From assembly GCA_945911015.1 (NCBI GenBank), contig CAMDZW010000002.1, positions 124,001-188,000 of the forward strand: a stretch of DNA of 64,000 nucleotides, read 5' to 3'. Shown one piece after another: positions 54,909-64,000 of this stretch. The position numbers and the translations under genes were made by a program. Below the pieces are notes generated by a model. That model made no database searches and was not told where the DNA came from. It saw nothing but the letters and a program-made list of their open reading frames with translations. Source of the DNA: an uncultured Propionibacteriaceae bacterium (GTDB lineage: Bacteria; Actinomycetota; Actinomycetes; Propionibacteriales; Propionibacteriaceae). How positions within the stretch are numbered: position 1 is the stretch's first letter; every line of letters begins with the position of its first letter.

Positions 54909-56408
54909 ATGAAGCGACGGACCGCACTGGGCCTGATCGCCCTGACCCCCGCAGCGGCAGCAGGACTGTTTGGCTGCACACCCGATGAGGTCGACGGCGA
55001 CCCCAACACCAGCCTGGTGGTGGGGGCGACTGCAGAGGTCGCCATGCTGGACCCGGTCATCAACACCGCCGCGGCCATCCCGCAGGCGCTGCTCTACAAC
55101 TGCTACGAGACCTTGGTGAAGCTGGATGCCGAGAACACAATCCAGCCCTTGTTGGCGACCAGCTGGGACATCTCCGACGACCGGCGCACCTACACCTTCC
55201 ATCTCGACGATCGGGCCACCTTCGCCGCCGGTGACCGGCCGGTCACCGCTGAGGACGTGGTCTGGTCGATCGAGCGCGGTCGTGCTGACGGCCATCCGTC
55301 GCTGAAGGCTGAGCTGGCCCCGATCGAGACCGTCACGGCGAGCGACGAGCACACGGTCACCATCGAGCTGAAGCAGCCCTCCAACCTGTGGCTGTTGTCC
55401 ATGACCGGGGCGTCCGGCATCGTCTACGACTCCGACGCCGGGGTGGACTTCGCCGATTCAGTCGCGGGCTCGGGCCCCTACGAGGTGACCAGCTGGGCGC
55501 CGGGAGCTGATCTGGTGCTGACCCGCCGGTCGAGCCCGTGGGGCGAGACACCGTTCTTCACCGACGTCACGTTCCGCTACTTCGCCACGCCCAATCCCGA
55601 GAACGCGGCCATGCTTGCAGGGCAGCTCGACATCCTGTCCAGCGTCCAGGCCCCGCAGGCCCTGCCGCAGTTCGAGGATCCGGATCGGTTCACGATCATC
55701 GAAGGCACCACCCAGGGTGAGGTGGTGATGGGCTTCAACAACGCTGGGATCCTGGCCGACAAGCGGCTACGACAGGCCATCCGTCATGCGGTCAACCACC
55801 AGGCGCTGCTCGACACGGTCTGGGCCGGTCACGGTGAGCTGATCGGGTCGATGGTGCCCTCCACCGACCCGTGGTACGAGGACCTCACCGGGCTGTACCC
55901 GTTCGACCAGGAGAAGGCCCGGGCCCTGATCGCCGAGGCTGGCTATGACGGCACCCCCCTGAGGATGCGGCTGCCGATCCTGCCCTATGCGACCGCCGCC
56001 GGTCAGTTCGTCGCCAGCCAGTTGCGTGACGTCGGCCTCGAGGTGGCGGTGGATGAGCTCGAGTTCCCTGCGCGCTGGCTGGACGTGGTGATGGGCCAGT
56101 TCGACTATGACATCTCGATCGTGTCCCATGTCGAGCCGCGTGACCTGGTGAAGTTCGCCAATCCTGACTACTACTGGCGCTACGACAACAAGGACGTGCA
56201 GCGACTGGTCGCCGAGGCCGATGCCGGCACCGAGGAGGAGATGGTGGCCAAGTTCAGGCAGGCCGCGCGGATCGTTGCCGAGGACGCCGCCTGCGACTTC
56301 CTGTTCGTCCTGCCGAACCTGGTGGTCACCACCCCCGACATTCGCGGTGTTGCCCAGGACGTGACGACCCTGTCGTTCGACCTGACCACCTTGTCGCGAG
56401 AGGCCTGA
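54909..56408 (+). CDS. ABC transporter substrate-binding lipoprotein (peptide/nickel, family 5)
   Basis: 499 aa. Twin-Arg-like KRRTALGLIALTPAAAAGLFGC ends in a lipobox Cys23. SBP family 5 body: LLYNCYETLVKLD, RTYTFHLDDRATFA and VAGSGPYEVTSW. GAGGAG lies 8 bases upstream of the ATG. Binds small peptides or other solutes for import. Head of a five-gene operon. Confidence 0.92.
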   Translation: MKRRTALGLIALTPAAAAGLFGCTPDEVDGDPNTSLVVGATAEVAMLDPVINTAAAIPQALLYNCYETLVKLDAENTIQPLLATSWDISDDRRTYTFHLDDRATFAAGDRPVTAEDVVWSIERGRADGHPSLKAELAPIETVTASDEHTVTIELKQPSNLWLLSMTGASGIVYDSDAGVDFADSVAGSGPYEVTSWAPGADLVLTRRSSPWGETPFFTDVTFRYFATPNPENAAMLAGQLDILSSVQAPQALPQFEDPDRFTIIEGTTQGEVVMGFNNAGILADKRLRQAIRHAVNHQALLDTVWAGHGELIGSMVPSTDPWYEDLTGLYPFDQEKARALIAEAGYDGTPLRMRLPILPYATAAGQFVASQLRDVGLEVAVDELEFPARWLDVVMGQFDYDISIVSHVEPRDLVKFANPDYYWRYDNKDVQRLVAEADAGTEEEMVAKFRQAARIVAEDAACDFLFVLPNLVVTTPDIRGVAQDVTTLSFDLTTLSREA

Positions 56409-56418
56409 CGCTTCCGAC

Positions 56419-57381
56419 ATGACTGTCGTGGTGGCGGTGGCGAAGCGGGCGGCGATCTTCGTCGTCAGCCTGTGGGTGGCCTCCGTCTTGGTCTTCCTCG
56501 CCTGCTCGGCGCTGCCCGGTGATGTCGCCCAAGTCATCCTCGGCATTGGTGCCGATCCGGCCTCGGTTGACCGGCTGCGCACCGAATTCGGTCTGGACCG
56601 TCCACTGATCATCCGGTACGGGGAATGGGTGGGCGGGCTGCTCACCGGAGACCTGGGGGATTCCTATCTGACCCGCCGGCCGATCGGTCCGGACCTGGCT
56701 CCTCGCATCGGGGTCACTGTGTCGCTGGTGGTCTGCTCGATGATCCTGGCGATGGTGATGGCCCTGCTCTTCGGCATGCACGCTGCCCTGCGTCGCCGAC
56801 ACCTCGACGGCTTCCTGACCAGCGCCGGCTCGCAGATCGGTCTGGCCGTGCCGGCCTTCTGGGCCGGCATCCTGTTGGTGGTCGTCTTTGCGGTCGGGCT
56901 GCGGTGGTTCCCCGCCGGCGGCCATGTTCCGCTGAGCCGGGATCCGCTCGGCTGGGCCCACCACATGGTGCTGCCGGTGGTGTCGTTGACCATCGTGCAG
57001 TCAGCCGTGCTGACCCGCTATGTCCGGTCCGCGTTCATCGAGGTCCTTGCCGATGACCACATCCGCACGGCCCGCGCGATCGGGTGGAGACAGTTCCCGG
57101 CTCTGATGCGTCACGGGTTGCGCAATGTCGCGGTCCAGGTGGTGACCGTACTGGGGCTGCAACTGGCCTCACTACTGGTCGGCGCGATCGTCATCGAACA
57201 GGTCTTTGCCCTGCAGGGACTTGGCACCCGACTGCTCGACGCGGTCGCCCAACGTGACCTGCTCGTCGTCCAGGGCATCGTGATGCTGCTCGTGCTGGCC
57301 GTGTTGGTCATCAACTTTCTGGTTGACCTCGCCTATCTGGCCATCGACCCTCGGCTCCGCACACCCGGGGGGACACGATGA
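56419..57381 (+). CDS. ABC transporter permease (DppB-like)
   Basis: 320 aa, about six helices. FGLDRPLIIRYGEWVGGLLTGDLG is typical of the N-terminal DppB family, and the coupling loop EVLADDHIRTARAIG is the EAA motif that contacts the ATPases. Ten-base gap after the binding protein; ATGA overlap with the second permease. Confidence 0.92.
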   Translation: MTVVVAVAKRAAIFVVSLWVASVLVFLACSALPGDVAQVILGIGADPASVDRLRTEFGLDRPLIIRYGEWVGGLLTGDLGDSYLTRRPIGPDLAPRIGVTVSLVVCSMILAMVMALLFGMHAALRRRHLDGFLTSAGSQIGLAVPAFWAGILLVVVFAVGLRWFPAGGHVPLSRDPLGWAHHMVLPVVSLTIVQSAVLTRYVRSAFIEVLADDHIRTARAIGWRQFPALMRHGLRNVAVQVVTVLGLQLASLLVGAIVIEQVFALQGLGTRLLDAVAQRDLLVVQGIVMLLVLAVLVINFLVDLAYLAIDPRLRTPGGTR

Positions 57382-58196
57382 AGGCGCGGCTCTCGCTCGC
57401 GATCGGCCTGATCCTGGTCGGCCTGGTGCTGGTCACGGCGCTGGTGTCGCTGGTGTGGACCCCGTACGACCCGATCCGAGTCGACTCGGCGCAGGTGCTG
57501 CAGCCTCCGCTGCACGGCCCACATCTGCTGGGGACCGACGGCTTCGGCATCGATGTGCTCAGCCGGATCATGGTCTCGGCCCAGATCTGCGTCCAGGTCG
57601 GCATCATCGCGGTCGGGATTGCCTTGGTGATCGGCGTCCCGCTCGGTGTGTTCGCCGGCCAGGTCGGTGGCTGGGGCAGCGAACTGGTCATGCGCGTCAC
57701 CGACATCTGGTATGCGTTCCCGGCCTTGCTGCTGGCGATCCTGTTTGCCGCCGCCTTCGGTTCGTCGACCGGGACGGCGATGGTGGCGATCGGACTGGCG
57801 AGTGTGCCGGCGTTCGCCCGGATTGCCCGCGCGGCAACTCTGCAGGTGATGTCGCAGGACTATGTGCTTGCTGCCCGAGCGTGCGGCACCCGCCCGGCGG
57901 CCATCGCCGTACGCCATGTGTTGCCCAACATCGCGCCCCTGGTGGGGGTCCAGGCCTCGGTCTCGTTTGGCATCGCCATCCTGGCCGAAGCCGCGTTGAG
58001 CTACCTCGGGCTGTCGGCCCAACCACCGACCCCGACCTGGGGACGGATGTTGGCGGATGCGCAGACCTATCTCTTCTCCAATCCGGTCCTTGCCCTGTGG
58101 CCCGGTCTGGCCGTCGCTGCGGCGGTGCTCGGATTCAATCTGCTCGGCGACGGGCTGCGGGATCTGCTCGATCCTCGGCTGAAGGAGGTCCGATGA
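57378..58196 (+). CDS. ABC transporter permease (DppC-like)
   Basis: 272 aa, about five or six helices. [17 protein letters not shown] is the DppC start signature, and the EAA loop reads [15 protein letters not shown]. It pairs with the DppB-like protein to form the membrane channel. ATGA overlaps on both sides. Confidence 0.92.
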   Translation: MKARLSLAIGLILVGLVLVTALVSLVWTPYDPIRVDSAQVLQPPLHGPHLLGTDGFGIDVLSRIMVSAQICVQVGIIAVGIALVIGVPLGVFAGQVGGWGSELVMRVTDIWYAFPALLLAILFAAAFGSSTGTAMVAIGLASVPAFARIARAATLQVMSQDYVLAARACGTRPAAIAVRHVLPNIAPLVGVQASVSFGIAILAEAALSYLGLSAQPPTPTWGRMLADAQTYLFSNPVLALWPGLAVAAAVLGFNLLGDGLRDLLDPRLKEVR

Positions 58197-59047
58197 CCGA
58201 GCCCGTTCTGGAGGTGGCCGGTCTGTCGGTCATCTTCGGCAACCGCGAGCCCGCCGTGGCCGGCGTTTCGTTTGCCGTCGAACCGGGGGAGCGGGTCGGC
58301 CTGATCGGTGAATCCGGTTCCGGCAAGTCCGTCACGGCGCTGGCTGTGATGGGTCTGCTGCCCGAACAGGCCCGAACCTCCGGCGTGGTCTGGCTGGCGG
58401 GGCAACCGGTCCTGGACCGGCCCGATGCCGAGTTGGCGGCGCTGCGTGGCAACCGGGTGTCGATGATCTTCCAGGAGCCGATGACGGCGCTCGATCCGAC
58501 GATGAAGGTCGGGCGGCAGGTCGCCGAGGTCATCGGACTCCACCGTCGAGTCGCCCGAGGACAGACCCGGGCGCGGGTCCTCGAGATCTTGGACGCGGTC
58601 GGCCTGTCCGGTCCGGCACGGGTGGCGAACTCCTATCCCCACCAACTCTCCGGGGGACAGCGCCAACGGGTCGTGGTCGCGATGGCCCTGGTCAACACCC
58701 CCGACCTGGTCATCTGTGACGAGCCGACCACGGCCCTCGATGTCACCGTGCAGGCCACGGTGCTGTCGTTGTTGGACTCCTCCCTGGCCGAGGCAGGGGC
58801 CGGCTGCCTGTTCATCAGTCACGATCTTGCCGTCGTGGCTCAGCTGTGCACCCGGATCTTGGTCATGCTCGATGGCAAGATCGTCGAGGATGCGCCACTG
58901 GCCCAGATCCTCGCTGAGCCGAAGCATCCCTACACCCGAGGCCTGGTGGCGACGGCCCGGATCGACCAGGTGCCGGTCGGGGAGCGACTGCCGACCGTGG
59001 CCGACTTCTGGTCGCGGGACGGCGATGTCGAGGAGGAACTGCGATGA
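58193..59047 (+). CDS. ABC transporter ATPase (DppD-like)
   Basis: 284 aa. Walker A GESGSGKS, signature LSGGQRQRV, Walker [14 protein letters not shown] and H-loop ISHDLAVV, then the HPYTRGLVA tail of oligopeptide ATPases. Powers import with the next ATPase. ATGA overlaps. Confidence 0.93.
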   Translation: MTEPVLEVAGLSVIFGNREPAVAGVSFAVEPGERVGLIGESGSGKSVTALAVMGLLPEQARTSGVVWLAGQPVLDRPDAELAALRGNRVSMIFQEPMTALDPTMKVGRQVAEVIGLHRRVARGQTRARVLEILDAVGLSGPARVANSYPHQLSGGQRQRVVVAMALVNTPDLVICDEPTTALDVTVQATVLSLLDSSLAEAGAGCLFISHDLAVVAQLCTRILVMLDGKIVEDAPLAQILAEPKHPYTRGLVATARIDQVPVGERLPTVADFWSRDGDVEEELR

Positions 59048-59832
59048 CTTCGGTCTTCACCGCCACGTCAGTGAGCAGACTGTATGGGGCCGGCCGCAAC
59101 ACCGTGGTCGGTCTGGACGAGATCAATCTGGCGGTCGAGACAGGGGAGCGGCTCGGCGTTGTCGGCGAGTCCGGCTCCGGCAAGTCCACCTTGATCCGGC
59201 TGCTGGCCGGACTCGACCGACCCACCCGTGGCGAGGTCCGGTTCGATGGTGAGCTCATCTCGGGGCGTCCCGAACACCAGTTGGGTTTCCTGCGCCAGGG
59301 CGTGCAGATTGTGTTCCAGGATCCGCGCTCGTCGCTGAACCCTCGGATGCGGGTCGGCGACATCATCACCGAACCGTTGCGCTCGCCCTTGTTGCGGGGC
59401 CGCCCGGGTGTCCCGGTCGACAAGGCTGCCCGGCTCGCAGAGGTGCTTGAGCAGGTGGGTCTGCCCACTGACTCGGGGCGACGACATCCGCACGAGTTCT
59501 CCGGCGGACAACGTCAACGGATCGCTCTGGCGCGCGCGCTCGCGCCCCGACCGCGGGTGCTGATTGCTGATGAACCGGTCTCGGCACTCGATGTGTCGGT
59601 CCGCAGCCAGGTGATCAACCTGCTCAACGACCTGGTGGCCGAGCAGGACCTCACTCTGGTCTTCGTCAGTCACGACCTGACTGTCGTACGACATCTGTGT
59701 GACCGGGTTGCTGTCCTCCAGTCTGGCCGCATCGTCGAACGGGGCCTCACTGCCGAGGTCTATGCCGAGCCCCAGGAGCCGTACACCCAGTCCTTGCTGG
59801 AGGCCGTGCCACGGCTTCCCGACCCCTCCTGA
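59044..59832 (+). CDS. ABC transporter ATPase (DppF-like)
   Basis: 262 aa. Walker [10 protein letters not shown], signature FSGGQRQRI, Walker B LIADEPVSALDV, VSHDLTVV, and the EPYTQSLLEAVP tail. Second nucleotide-binding subunit of the importer. Last gene of the operon. Just after its stop a short GC-rich repeat (GACCCCTC/GAGGGTC) may help end transcription. Confidence 0.93.
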   Translation: MTSVFTATSVSRLYGAGRNTVVGLDEINLAVETGERLGVVGESGSGKSTLIRLLAGLDRPTRGEVRFDGELISGRPEHQLGFLRQGVQIVFQDPRSSLNPRMRVGDIITEPLRSPLLRGRPGVPVDKAARLAEVLEQVGLPTDSGRRHPHEFSGGQRQRIALARALAPRPRVLIADEPVSALDVSVRSQVINLLNDLVAEQDLTLVFVSHDLTVVRHLCDRVAVLQSGRIVERGLTAEVYAEPQEPYTQSLLEAVPRLPDPS

Positions 59833-59913
59833 GAGGGTCTCGCCAGCTGGGCGAACTGGTCCGCATCCGTCTTGCCCCATGACCCACGAACAGCGGTGGC
59901 ACGAATTGGTACC

Positions 59914-59919
59914 TAAACT
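59914..59919 (+). promoter_or_regulatory. -10 box of serA (leaderless)
   Basis: TAAACT, 7 bases (CTGATCC), GTG 59927; no ribosome site precedes this start. Confidence 0.5.
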
Positions 59920-59926
59920 CTGATCC

Positions 59927-61123
59927 GTGAAGGCACTGCTGTTGGAAAACATCCACCCCGAGGGTGAGCGTCTGCTCACCGAGCGCGGGTTCGAGATCGA
60001 GACCCGCAAGGGCGCCCTCGATGAAGCTGAGCTGATCGAGGCGCTGGCCGGTGTGCAGCTGCTCGGCATCCGCTCCAAGACCCAGGTCACCGCAAAGGTG
60101 CTTGAGGCCGCTTCCGATCTGATCGCGGTCGGCGCGTTCTGCATCGGCACCAACCAGATCGATCTGGAGACGGCAGCGGCCAAGGGCACAGCCGTGTTCA
60201 ACGCCCCGTTCTCCAACACCCGCAGCGTGGTCGAGCTCGCCATCGCCGAGATCATCTCGATGGCGCGTCGCCTCACCGACAAGAACGCCAGCCTCCACGC
60301 CGGGGTGTGGGACAAGTCCGCGACCGGCTCGCACGAGGTCCGCGGGCGCACCTTGGGCATCGTCGGTTACGGCAACATCGGCAGCCAGTTGTCGATCTTG
60401 GCCGAGGCGTTGGGCATGCGTGTCCTGTTCTACGACATCAACGACAAACTGGCCCTGGGCAATGCGCGCAAGTGCGACACCCTGGAGGAGCTGCTCGCCG
60501 AGGCCGAAACCGTGTCCCTGCACGTGGACGGACGCGCCGGCAATGCCGGCATGTTCGGCGCAACACAGTTTGCCAAGATGCGTCCCCGCAGTCTCTTCCT
60601 GAACCTGTGCCGCGGGTTCGTGGTGGACCACGAGGCCCTGCGGGAGAACCTGTTGTCGGGACACATCGCCGGCGCCGCAGTCGATGTCTTCCCCGAGGAA
60701 CCGAAGGTGATGGGCGAACCGTTCGTCTCGCCGCTGCAGGGCATCCCGAACGTCATCCTGACCCCGCATGTGGGTGGGTCCACCCAGGAGGCCCAGGTCG
60801 ACATCGGTCGCTATGTGGCCACCAAGCTCGGCGACTATGTCACCAGCGGTGCCACTCCGATGTCGGTCAGCCTGCCGCAGGTCGCCATGGACGATGTCAC
60901 CGACGGGCCCCGTCTGCTCTATGTGCACCGCAACGTGCCCGGGGTCATGGGCCACGTCAACGGGGTCCTGGCCGAGGCGGGGGTCAACATCGAGCGCCAG
61001 ATGCTGTCGACCCGCGGTGAACTGGGCTATGTGGTCACCGATGTCGCCGGTGCGGTGTCGGACGAGGCAATCGCGCAGCTGCAGGCATTGCCCGAGACGG
61101 TGCGGCTCCGCGTCATCGACTGA
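59927..61123 (+). CDS. serA: D-3-phosphoglycerate dehydrogenase
   Basis: 398 aa short-type PGDH with C-terminal ACT domain (LLYVHRNVPGVMGHVNGVL...). NAD loop GIVGYGNIGSQL, NLCRGFVVD (substrate Arg), AVDVFPEEP and TPHVGGSTQEAQ (catalytic Glu/His pair). First step of serine synthesis; the ACT domain senses serine. Start GTG with no ribosome site but a -10 box 7 bases upstream. Same strand as hisN, 23 bases apart. Confidence 0.93.
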   Translation: MKALLLENIHPEGERLLTERGFEIETRKGALDEAELIEALAGVQLLGIRSKTQVTAKVLEAASDLIAVGAFCIGTNQIDLETAAAKGTAVFNAPFSNTRSVVELAIAEIISMARRLTDKNASLHAGVWDKSATGSHEVRGRTLGIVGYGNIGSQLSILAEALGMRVLFYDINDKLALGNARKCDTLEELLAEAETVSLHVDGRAGNAGMFGATQFAKMRPRSLFLNLCRGFVVDHEALRENLLSGHIAGAAVDVFPEEPKVMGEPFVSPLQGIPNVILTPHVGGSTQEAQVDIGRYVATKLGDYVTSGATPMSVSLPQVAMDDVTDGPRLLYVHRNVPGVMGHVNGVLAEAGVNIERQMLSTRGELGYVVTDVAGAVSDEAIAQLQALPETVRLRVID

Positions 61124-61133
61124 GCTGAGGCGA

Positions 61134-61139
61134 TAGCCT
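61134..61139 (+). promoter_or_regulatory. -10 box of hisN (leaderless)
   Basis: TAGCCT, 7 bases (GTCGGCC), ATG 61147; nearly the same block as before nudC. Confidence 0.55.
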
Positions 61140-61146
61140 GTCGGCC

Positions 61147-61938
61147 ATGGCGATCGACACCGGCTACACCGAAGACCTCCGTCTGGCCCACCTGTTGGCA
61201 GATGATGCCGACTCGGTGACCATGGCGCGGTTCCGTGCCAAGGACCTCAAGGTCACCAGCAAGCCTGACATGACTCCGGTGACTGACGCGGACACCGCCA
61301 CCGAGGAAGCGATTCGACGCACCCTCAAGCGGGCACGGCCCCGCGATGCCGTCCACGGCGAGGAACTCGAGGACACCGGGTGGGGACCGCGGCGGTGGGT
61401 GATCGATCCGATTGACGGCACCAAGAACTATGTACGAGGGGTGCCGGTCTGGGCGAGCCTGGTCTGCTTGATGATCGAGGACGAGCCGGTCGTCGGCGTG
61501 GTGAGCGCTCCTGCTCTGGGTCGTCGCTGGTGGGCGGCCAAGGGGGCCGGCGCCCACGCGGGCAAGTCTTTGATGAGCCCGAGCCCGATCCACGTCTCCG
61601 GTGTCACCGAGGTCTCCGATGCCTCCCTGTCGTACTCGGAGATCGGTGAGTGGGTCGACTCCGGTCAGGGCCAGGAGTTCGTCGACCTGATGCGTCAGTG
61701 CTGGCGGAGCCGGGCCTATGGCGACTTCTGGTCATACATGCTGGTGGCTGAAGGCTCGGTCGACATTGCCGCCGAACCAGACCTGGAACTGCACGACATG
61801 GCCGCGCTGGCTGTCATCGTGTCCGAGGCCGGGGGGCGGTTCACCGACATCGATGGCAATCCGGGCCCGTTCGGTGCTGGCGGCTACGCCACCAACGGCC
61901 ACCTGCATGATGCTGTGCTCGCCCAACTGCAGCCCTGA
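61147..61938 (+). CDS. hisN: histidinol-phosphatase, inositol-monophosphatase family
   Basis: 263 aa. Metal site WVIDPIDGTKNYVRG (near residue 86), HGEELEDTG (Glu) and AAEPDLELHDMAAL near the C-terminus. The HisN subgroup of IMPases dephosphorylates L-histidinol phosphate in actinobacteria. Other IMPase roles cannot be excluded. The 69 bases to the next gene hold nothing obvious. Confidence 0.87.
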   Translation: MAIDTGYTEDLRLAHLLADDADSVTMARFRAKDLKVTSKPDMTPVTDADTATEEAIRRTLKRARPRDAVHGEELEDTGWGPRRWVIDPIDGTKNYVRGVPVWASLVCLMIEDEPVVGVVSAPALGRRWWAAKGAGAHAGKSLMSPSPIHVSGVTEVSDASLSYSEIGEWVDSGQGQEFVDLMRQCWRSRAYGDFWSYMLVAEGSVDIAAEPDLELHDMAALAVIVSEAGGRFTDIDGNPGPFGAGGYATNGHLHDAVLAQLQP

Positions 61939-62007
61939 CCGACGCCAGCCGTGGGCCACCCTCCCGGAGCATGGCCTGAATCAGCCGGAGTGTGGTGCGA
62001 GTTCTGC

Positions 62008-62520
62008 TCATCCGCGGATCTTTCGTACGGCACTGGCCAGCATCAACGTCCACAGCCCGGCGAAGGCCGCGAGGGCCAGACCCCAGCCGGGGAAGGTGGG
62101 ATCGACGTCGGGGAAGCGGATCATCCCGCTCGAACTGACCCGCAACGGGAGACTGGTGAACGCCACCAGGGCCAAGATGCTGGCGACCATGGAGACGATG
62201 CCGGCGATCATGGCGACGATCGGGCCGGGAGAGTTCTCCTCCTTGGACACGATGTCGATGACCCCGCCCACGGTGACCAGGGTGGCCAGCAGCACCACCA
62301 GCAGGCACACCATCACCACGGTGCCACTGATGGGGCGCTCGTCCATGCCCAACAGACCGAGCACCATGCTGGCAACACTCTTGGTGCGCGGAGGGTCCCC
62401 CGCGATGGTGACGATCGGCACCATCAGACTGCCCAGCGACAGACCAATCTGAATCAGCACCAGCGCCTTGATCACGATCTTTTCGAGTTCGTCGATCCGC
62501 CACGTCTGCATGCTGTCCAT
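62008..62520 (-). CDS. four-helix membrane protein, unknown
   Basis: 170 aa. Four hydrophobic helices (for example ISGTVVMVCLLVVLLATLVTV), short loops, no catalytic motif. ATG 62520 fits TAGTCT 6 bases upstream on the minus strand. Convergent with hisN. Function unknown. Confidence 0.75.
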   Translation of the reverse strand: MDSMQTWRIDELEKIVIKALVLIQIGLSLGSLMVPIVTIAGDPPRTKSVASMVLGLLGMDERPISGTVVMVCLLVVLLATLVTVGGVIDIVSKEENSPGPIVAMIAGIVSMVASILALVAFTSLPLRVSSSGMIRFPDVDPTFPGWGLALAAFAGLWTLMLASAVRKIRG

Positions 62521-62526
62521 CACGTC

Positions 62527-62532
62527 AGACTA
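62527..62532 (-). promoter_or_regulatory. -10 box of the four-helix protein gene (leaderless)
   Basis: TAGTCT on the minus strand, 6 bases, ATG 62520. Confidence 0.4.
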
Positions 62533-62563
62533 CGACCGGCAGGGGTCGAAGAAGCCGTGGACT

Positions 62564-63553
62564 TCAGTTGGTTTCGGTGCTGAGCCCGCCGATGACGCGA
62601 CGGACCGATTCGACACGTTCGGGGCTGACGGTGCTCTCGGCGACTGCCTTGTCCAGACCACATCCAGGGCTGCCGGTGGTGTGCGGACAGGCCCGGGGGC
62701 AATCCTCGAGCGCCTCGGCCAGATCGGCAAAGGCAGCCACGATGTTGTCGGCACTGACATGGGACAGACCGAAGGACCGCACGCCCGGGGTGTCGATGAC
62801 CCAACCGCCAGGATCGGGCAGCTGCAGGGCGATCGCCGAGGTTGAGGTGTGACGGCCGCGGCCGGTGACCTCGTTGACCCGACCGATCTCGCGGTGGGCG
62901 TCGGGGATCAACGCGTTGACCAGAGTCGACTTGCCGACACCGGAGTGCCCGACGAAGACACTCGACTCTCCGGCGAGCTGTGCTCGCAGGTCGGTCAGGT
63001 CGGCGCCGGGCTCGACGACCTCGATGGCGATCCCGAGAGGGGAATAGGCAGCGACGAGGTCGTCGGGAGAGGCGAGATCGGCCTTGGTCAGACACAGCAG
63101 CGGTTCGAGTCCGGCGTCATAGCCGGCGACCAGGATGCGGTCGATCATGCCCGGCCGTGGCGGCGGATCGGCCAGTGCGGTCACGATCACCAGCTGAGTG
63201 GCGTTGGCGACGATCGGTCGCTCATAGGGATCGTCGTCGTCGGCCGTGCGCCGCAGCACCGAGGACCTGGGCACCACCTCGACAACCCGAGCCAAGGTGC
63301 CCTCGTCTCCGGACAGATCACCGACCACGCGCACCCGGTCGCCGACGATGGCCGCCTTGCGTCCCAGCTGGCGGGCCTTGACACAAGTGACCTCACGGTC
63401 GTCGACCAAGCAGCCGTAGCGGCCCCGGGTGACCGAGACGACAACCCCGACTGCGGCGTCGGAGTAGTCGGGTCGCCGTTTGGTACGGGGACGGCTCCGT
63501 TTGCCGGGCCGGTCGAAACCTTCCTGGTCGTCGATGCCGATCTGTCGTGACAA
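62564..63553 (-). CDS. rsgA: ribosome small-subunit maturation GTPase RsgA
   Basis: 329 aa. N-terminal OB fold, circularly permuted GTPase with TKAD (156-159) before GHSGVGKST (202-209) and DTPGVRSFGL, and a C-terminal zinc motif (DCPRACPHTTGSPGCGL). Releases late 30S factors. TTG start at 63553, 3 bases after the aroA stop; AGAGGA is about 10 bases upstream. Actinobacterial forms share the basic N-terminal RPGKRSRPRTKRRP. Confidence 0.95.
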   Translation of the reverse strand: MSRQIGIDDQEGFDRPGKRSRPRTKRRPDYSDAAVGVVVSVTRGRYGCLVDDREVTCVKARQLGRKAAIVGDRVRVVGDLSGDEGTLARVVEVVPRSSVLRRTADDDDPYERPIVANATQLVIVTALADPPPRPGMIDRILVAGYDAGLEPLLCLTKADLASPDDLVAAYSPLGIAIEVVEPGADLTDLRAQLAGESSVFVGHSGVGKSTLVNALIPDAHREIGRVNEVTGRGRHTSTSAIALQLPDPGGWVIDTPGVRSFGLSHVSADNIVAAFADLAEALEDCPRACPHTTGSPGCGLDKAVAESTVSPERVESVRRVIGGLSTETN

Positions 63554-63556
63554 AGG

Positions 63557-64000
63557 TCAGTTGTCCTCTGCAGAGTCGGACTCGTTCGGGCCGTTCTGGC
63601 CGGGATCGGTCTCGACATTGGCGACGGTGTCGGCCAGCATCTGCCGCCACAGGTGCGGGAACTCCGGCATCGTCTTGGAGGTGCAACTGATGTCGTCGAC
63701 CACCAGGTCGTTGACGACCAGCCCCAGGACCGCACCGGCTTGGGCCATCCGGTGATCGGCATAGGCGCCGAACATGGCGCCGTGCAGCATCGAAGGATGG
63801 ATGGTCAACCCGTCATGGGTCTGGGAGGTCTTCGACCCGAGTCCGTTGAGTTCGGTCTCCAACGCGGCGAGCCGGTCGGTCTCGTGGCCACGGATGTGCG
63901 CGACTCCGTGGATGTGACTCGTGTGGCGGGCCAGGGCCGCGACCGCGGCGACCACCGGGGTCAGCTCCGCGGCATCGGCCAGATCGACCTCGATGCCGTC
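63557..64000 (-). CDS. aroA: 3-phosphoshikimate 1-carboxyvinyltransferase, 3' end (partial)
   Basis: C-terminal 147 residues of EPSP synthase; the start lies right of the window. SHIHGVAHIRGHETDRL, AYADHRMAQAGAVLGL and CTSKTMPEFPHLW are conserved EPSPS segments, with an acidic tail. Shikimate pathway, sixth step. Directly upstream of rsgA, an arrangement common in actinobacteria. Confidence 0.95.
   Translation of the reverse strand, partial: DGIEVDLADAAELTPVVAAVAALARHTSHIHGVAHIRGHETDRLAALETELNGLGSKTSQTHDGLTIHPSMLHGAMFGAYADHRMAQAGAVLGLVVNDLVVDDISCTSKTMPEFPHLWRQMLADTVANVETDPGQNGPNESDSAEDN

Overview
The window is high-GC DNA whose gene content and order point to an actinobacterium, most likely of the Propionibacteriales/Propionibacteriaceae. 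The evidence is a PPA1309-family gene, UPF0182, a DUF2342 metalloprotease-like gene, AdnAB together with RecBCD, WhiB7, and frequent GTG/TTG starts. This placement is inference from gene families only. Both ends cut genes: a ferrochelatase 3' end on the left and an aroA 3' end on the right.

Region 1 (0-20.5 kb) is dominated by DNA-end processing. After hemH (partial), moeZ and a cold-shock gene come adnA-adnB, nudC, a convergent recC-recB-recD operon, and uvrD2. Region 2 (20.4-34 kb) continues with the WhiB7 resistance regulator and its long leader (promoter, upstream ORF, intrinsic terminator). It then holds an ABC1-type kinase, a small ThiF-like protein, an LppM-like lipoprotein, a YgjP-type metallopeptidase, DUF2342, a PDZ-Lon protease, PPA1309, UPF0182 and a pair of M16 peptidases. 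Much of regions 1 and 2 is the same neighbourhood I recall from the Mycobacterium tuberculosis Rv3193c-Rv3207c interval, with recBCD inserted between nudC and uvrD2.

Region 3 (34-38 kb) looks more accessory. It has a membrane-anchored glutaredoxin-like gene, a Nudix gene, an initiator tRNA, a FitAB-type toxin-antitoxin pair, a HIT protein, a frameshifted carbon-nitrogen hydrolase and two tiny coupled membrane proteins. Region 4 (38-54 kb) is a mixed metabolic stretch: two PLP aminotransferases, an LLM flavin oxidoreductase with a Rossmann reductase, a methyltransferase, an SDR, an XRE regulator with a palindromic operator, an isomerase-ThuA-Gfo/Idh/MocA operon, an AraC-type regulator with a DHFR-like reductase, a GH2 beta-galactosidase, a cation efflux protein and an S58 peptidase.

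Region 5 (54.9-64 kb) has a complete five-gene peptide-type ABC importer, then serA, hisN, a membrane protein, rsgA and aroA.

Two features recur. Many genes have a TANNNT-like -10 box ending 6-7 bases before the start codon, which predicts leaderless mRNAs and fixes several starts. Operons are tightly coupled by ATGA/GTGA overlaps. Short perfect tandem repeats sit at gene ends or starts (nudC/recD, recB N-terminus, 3' end of an M16 gene).
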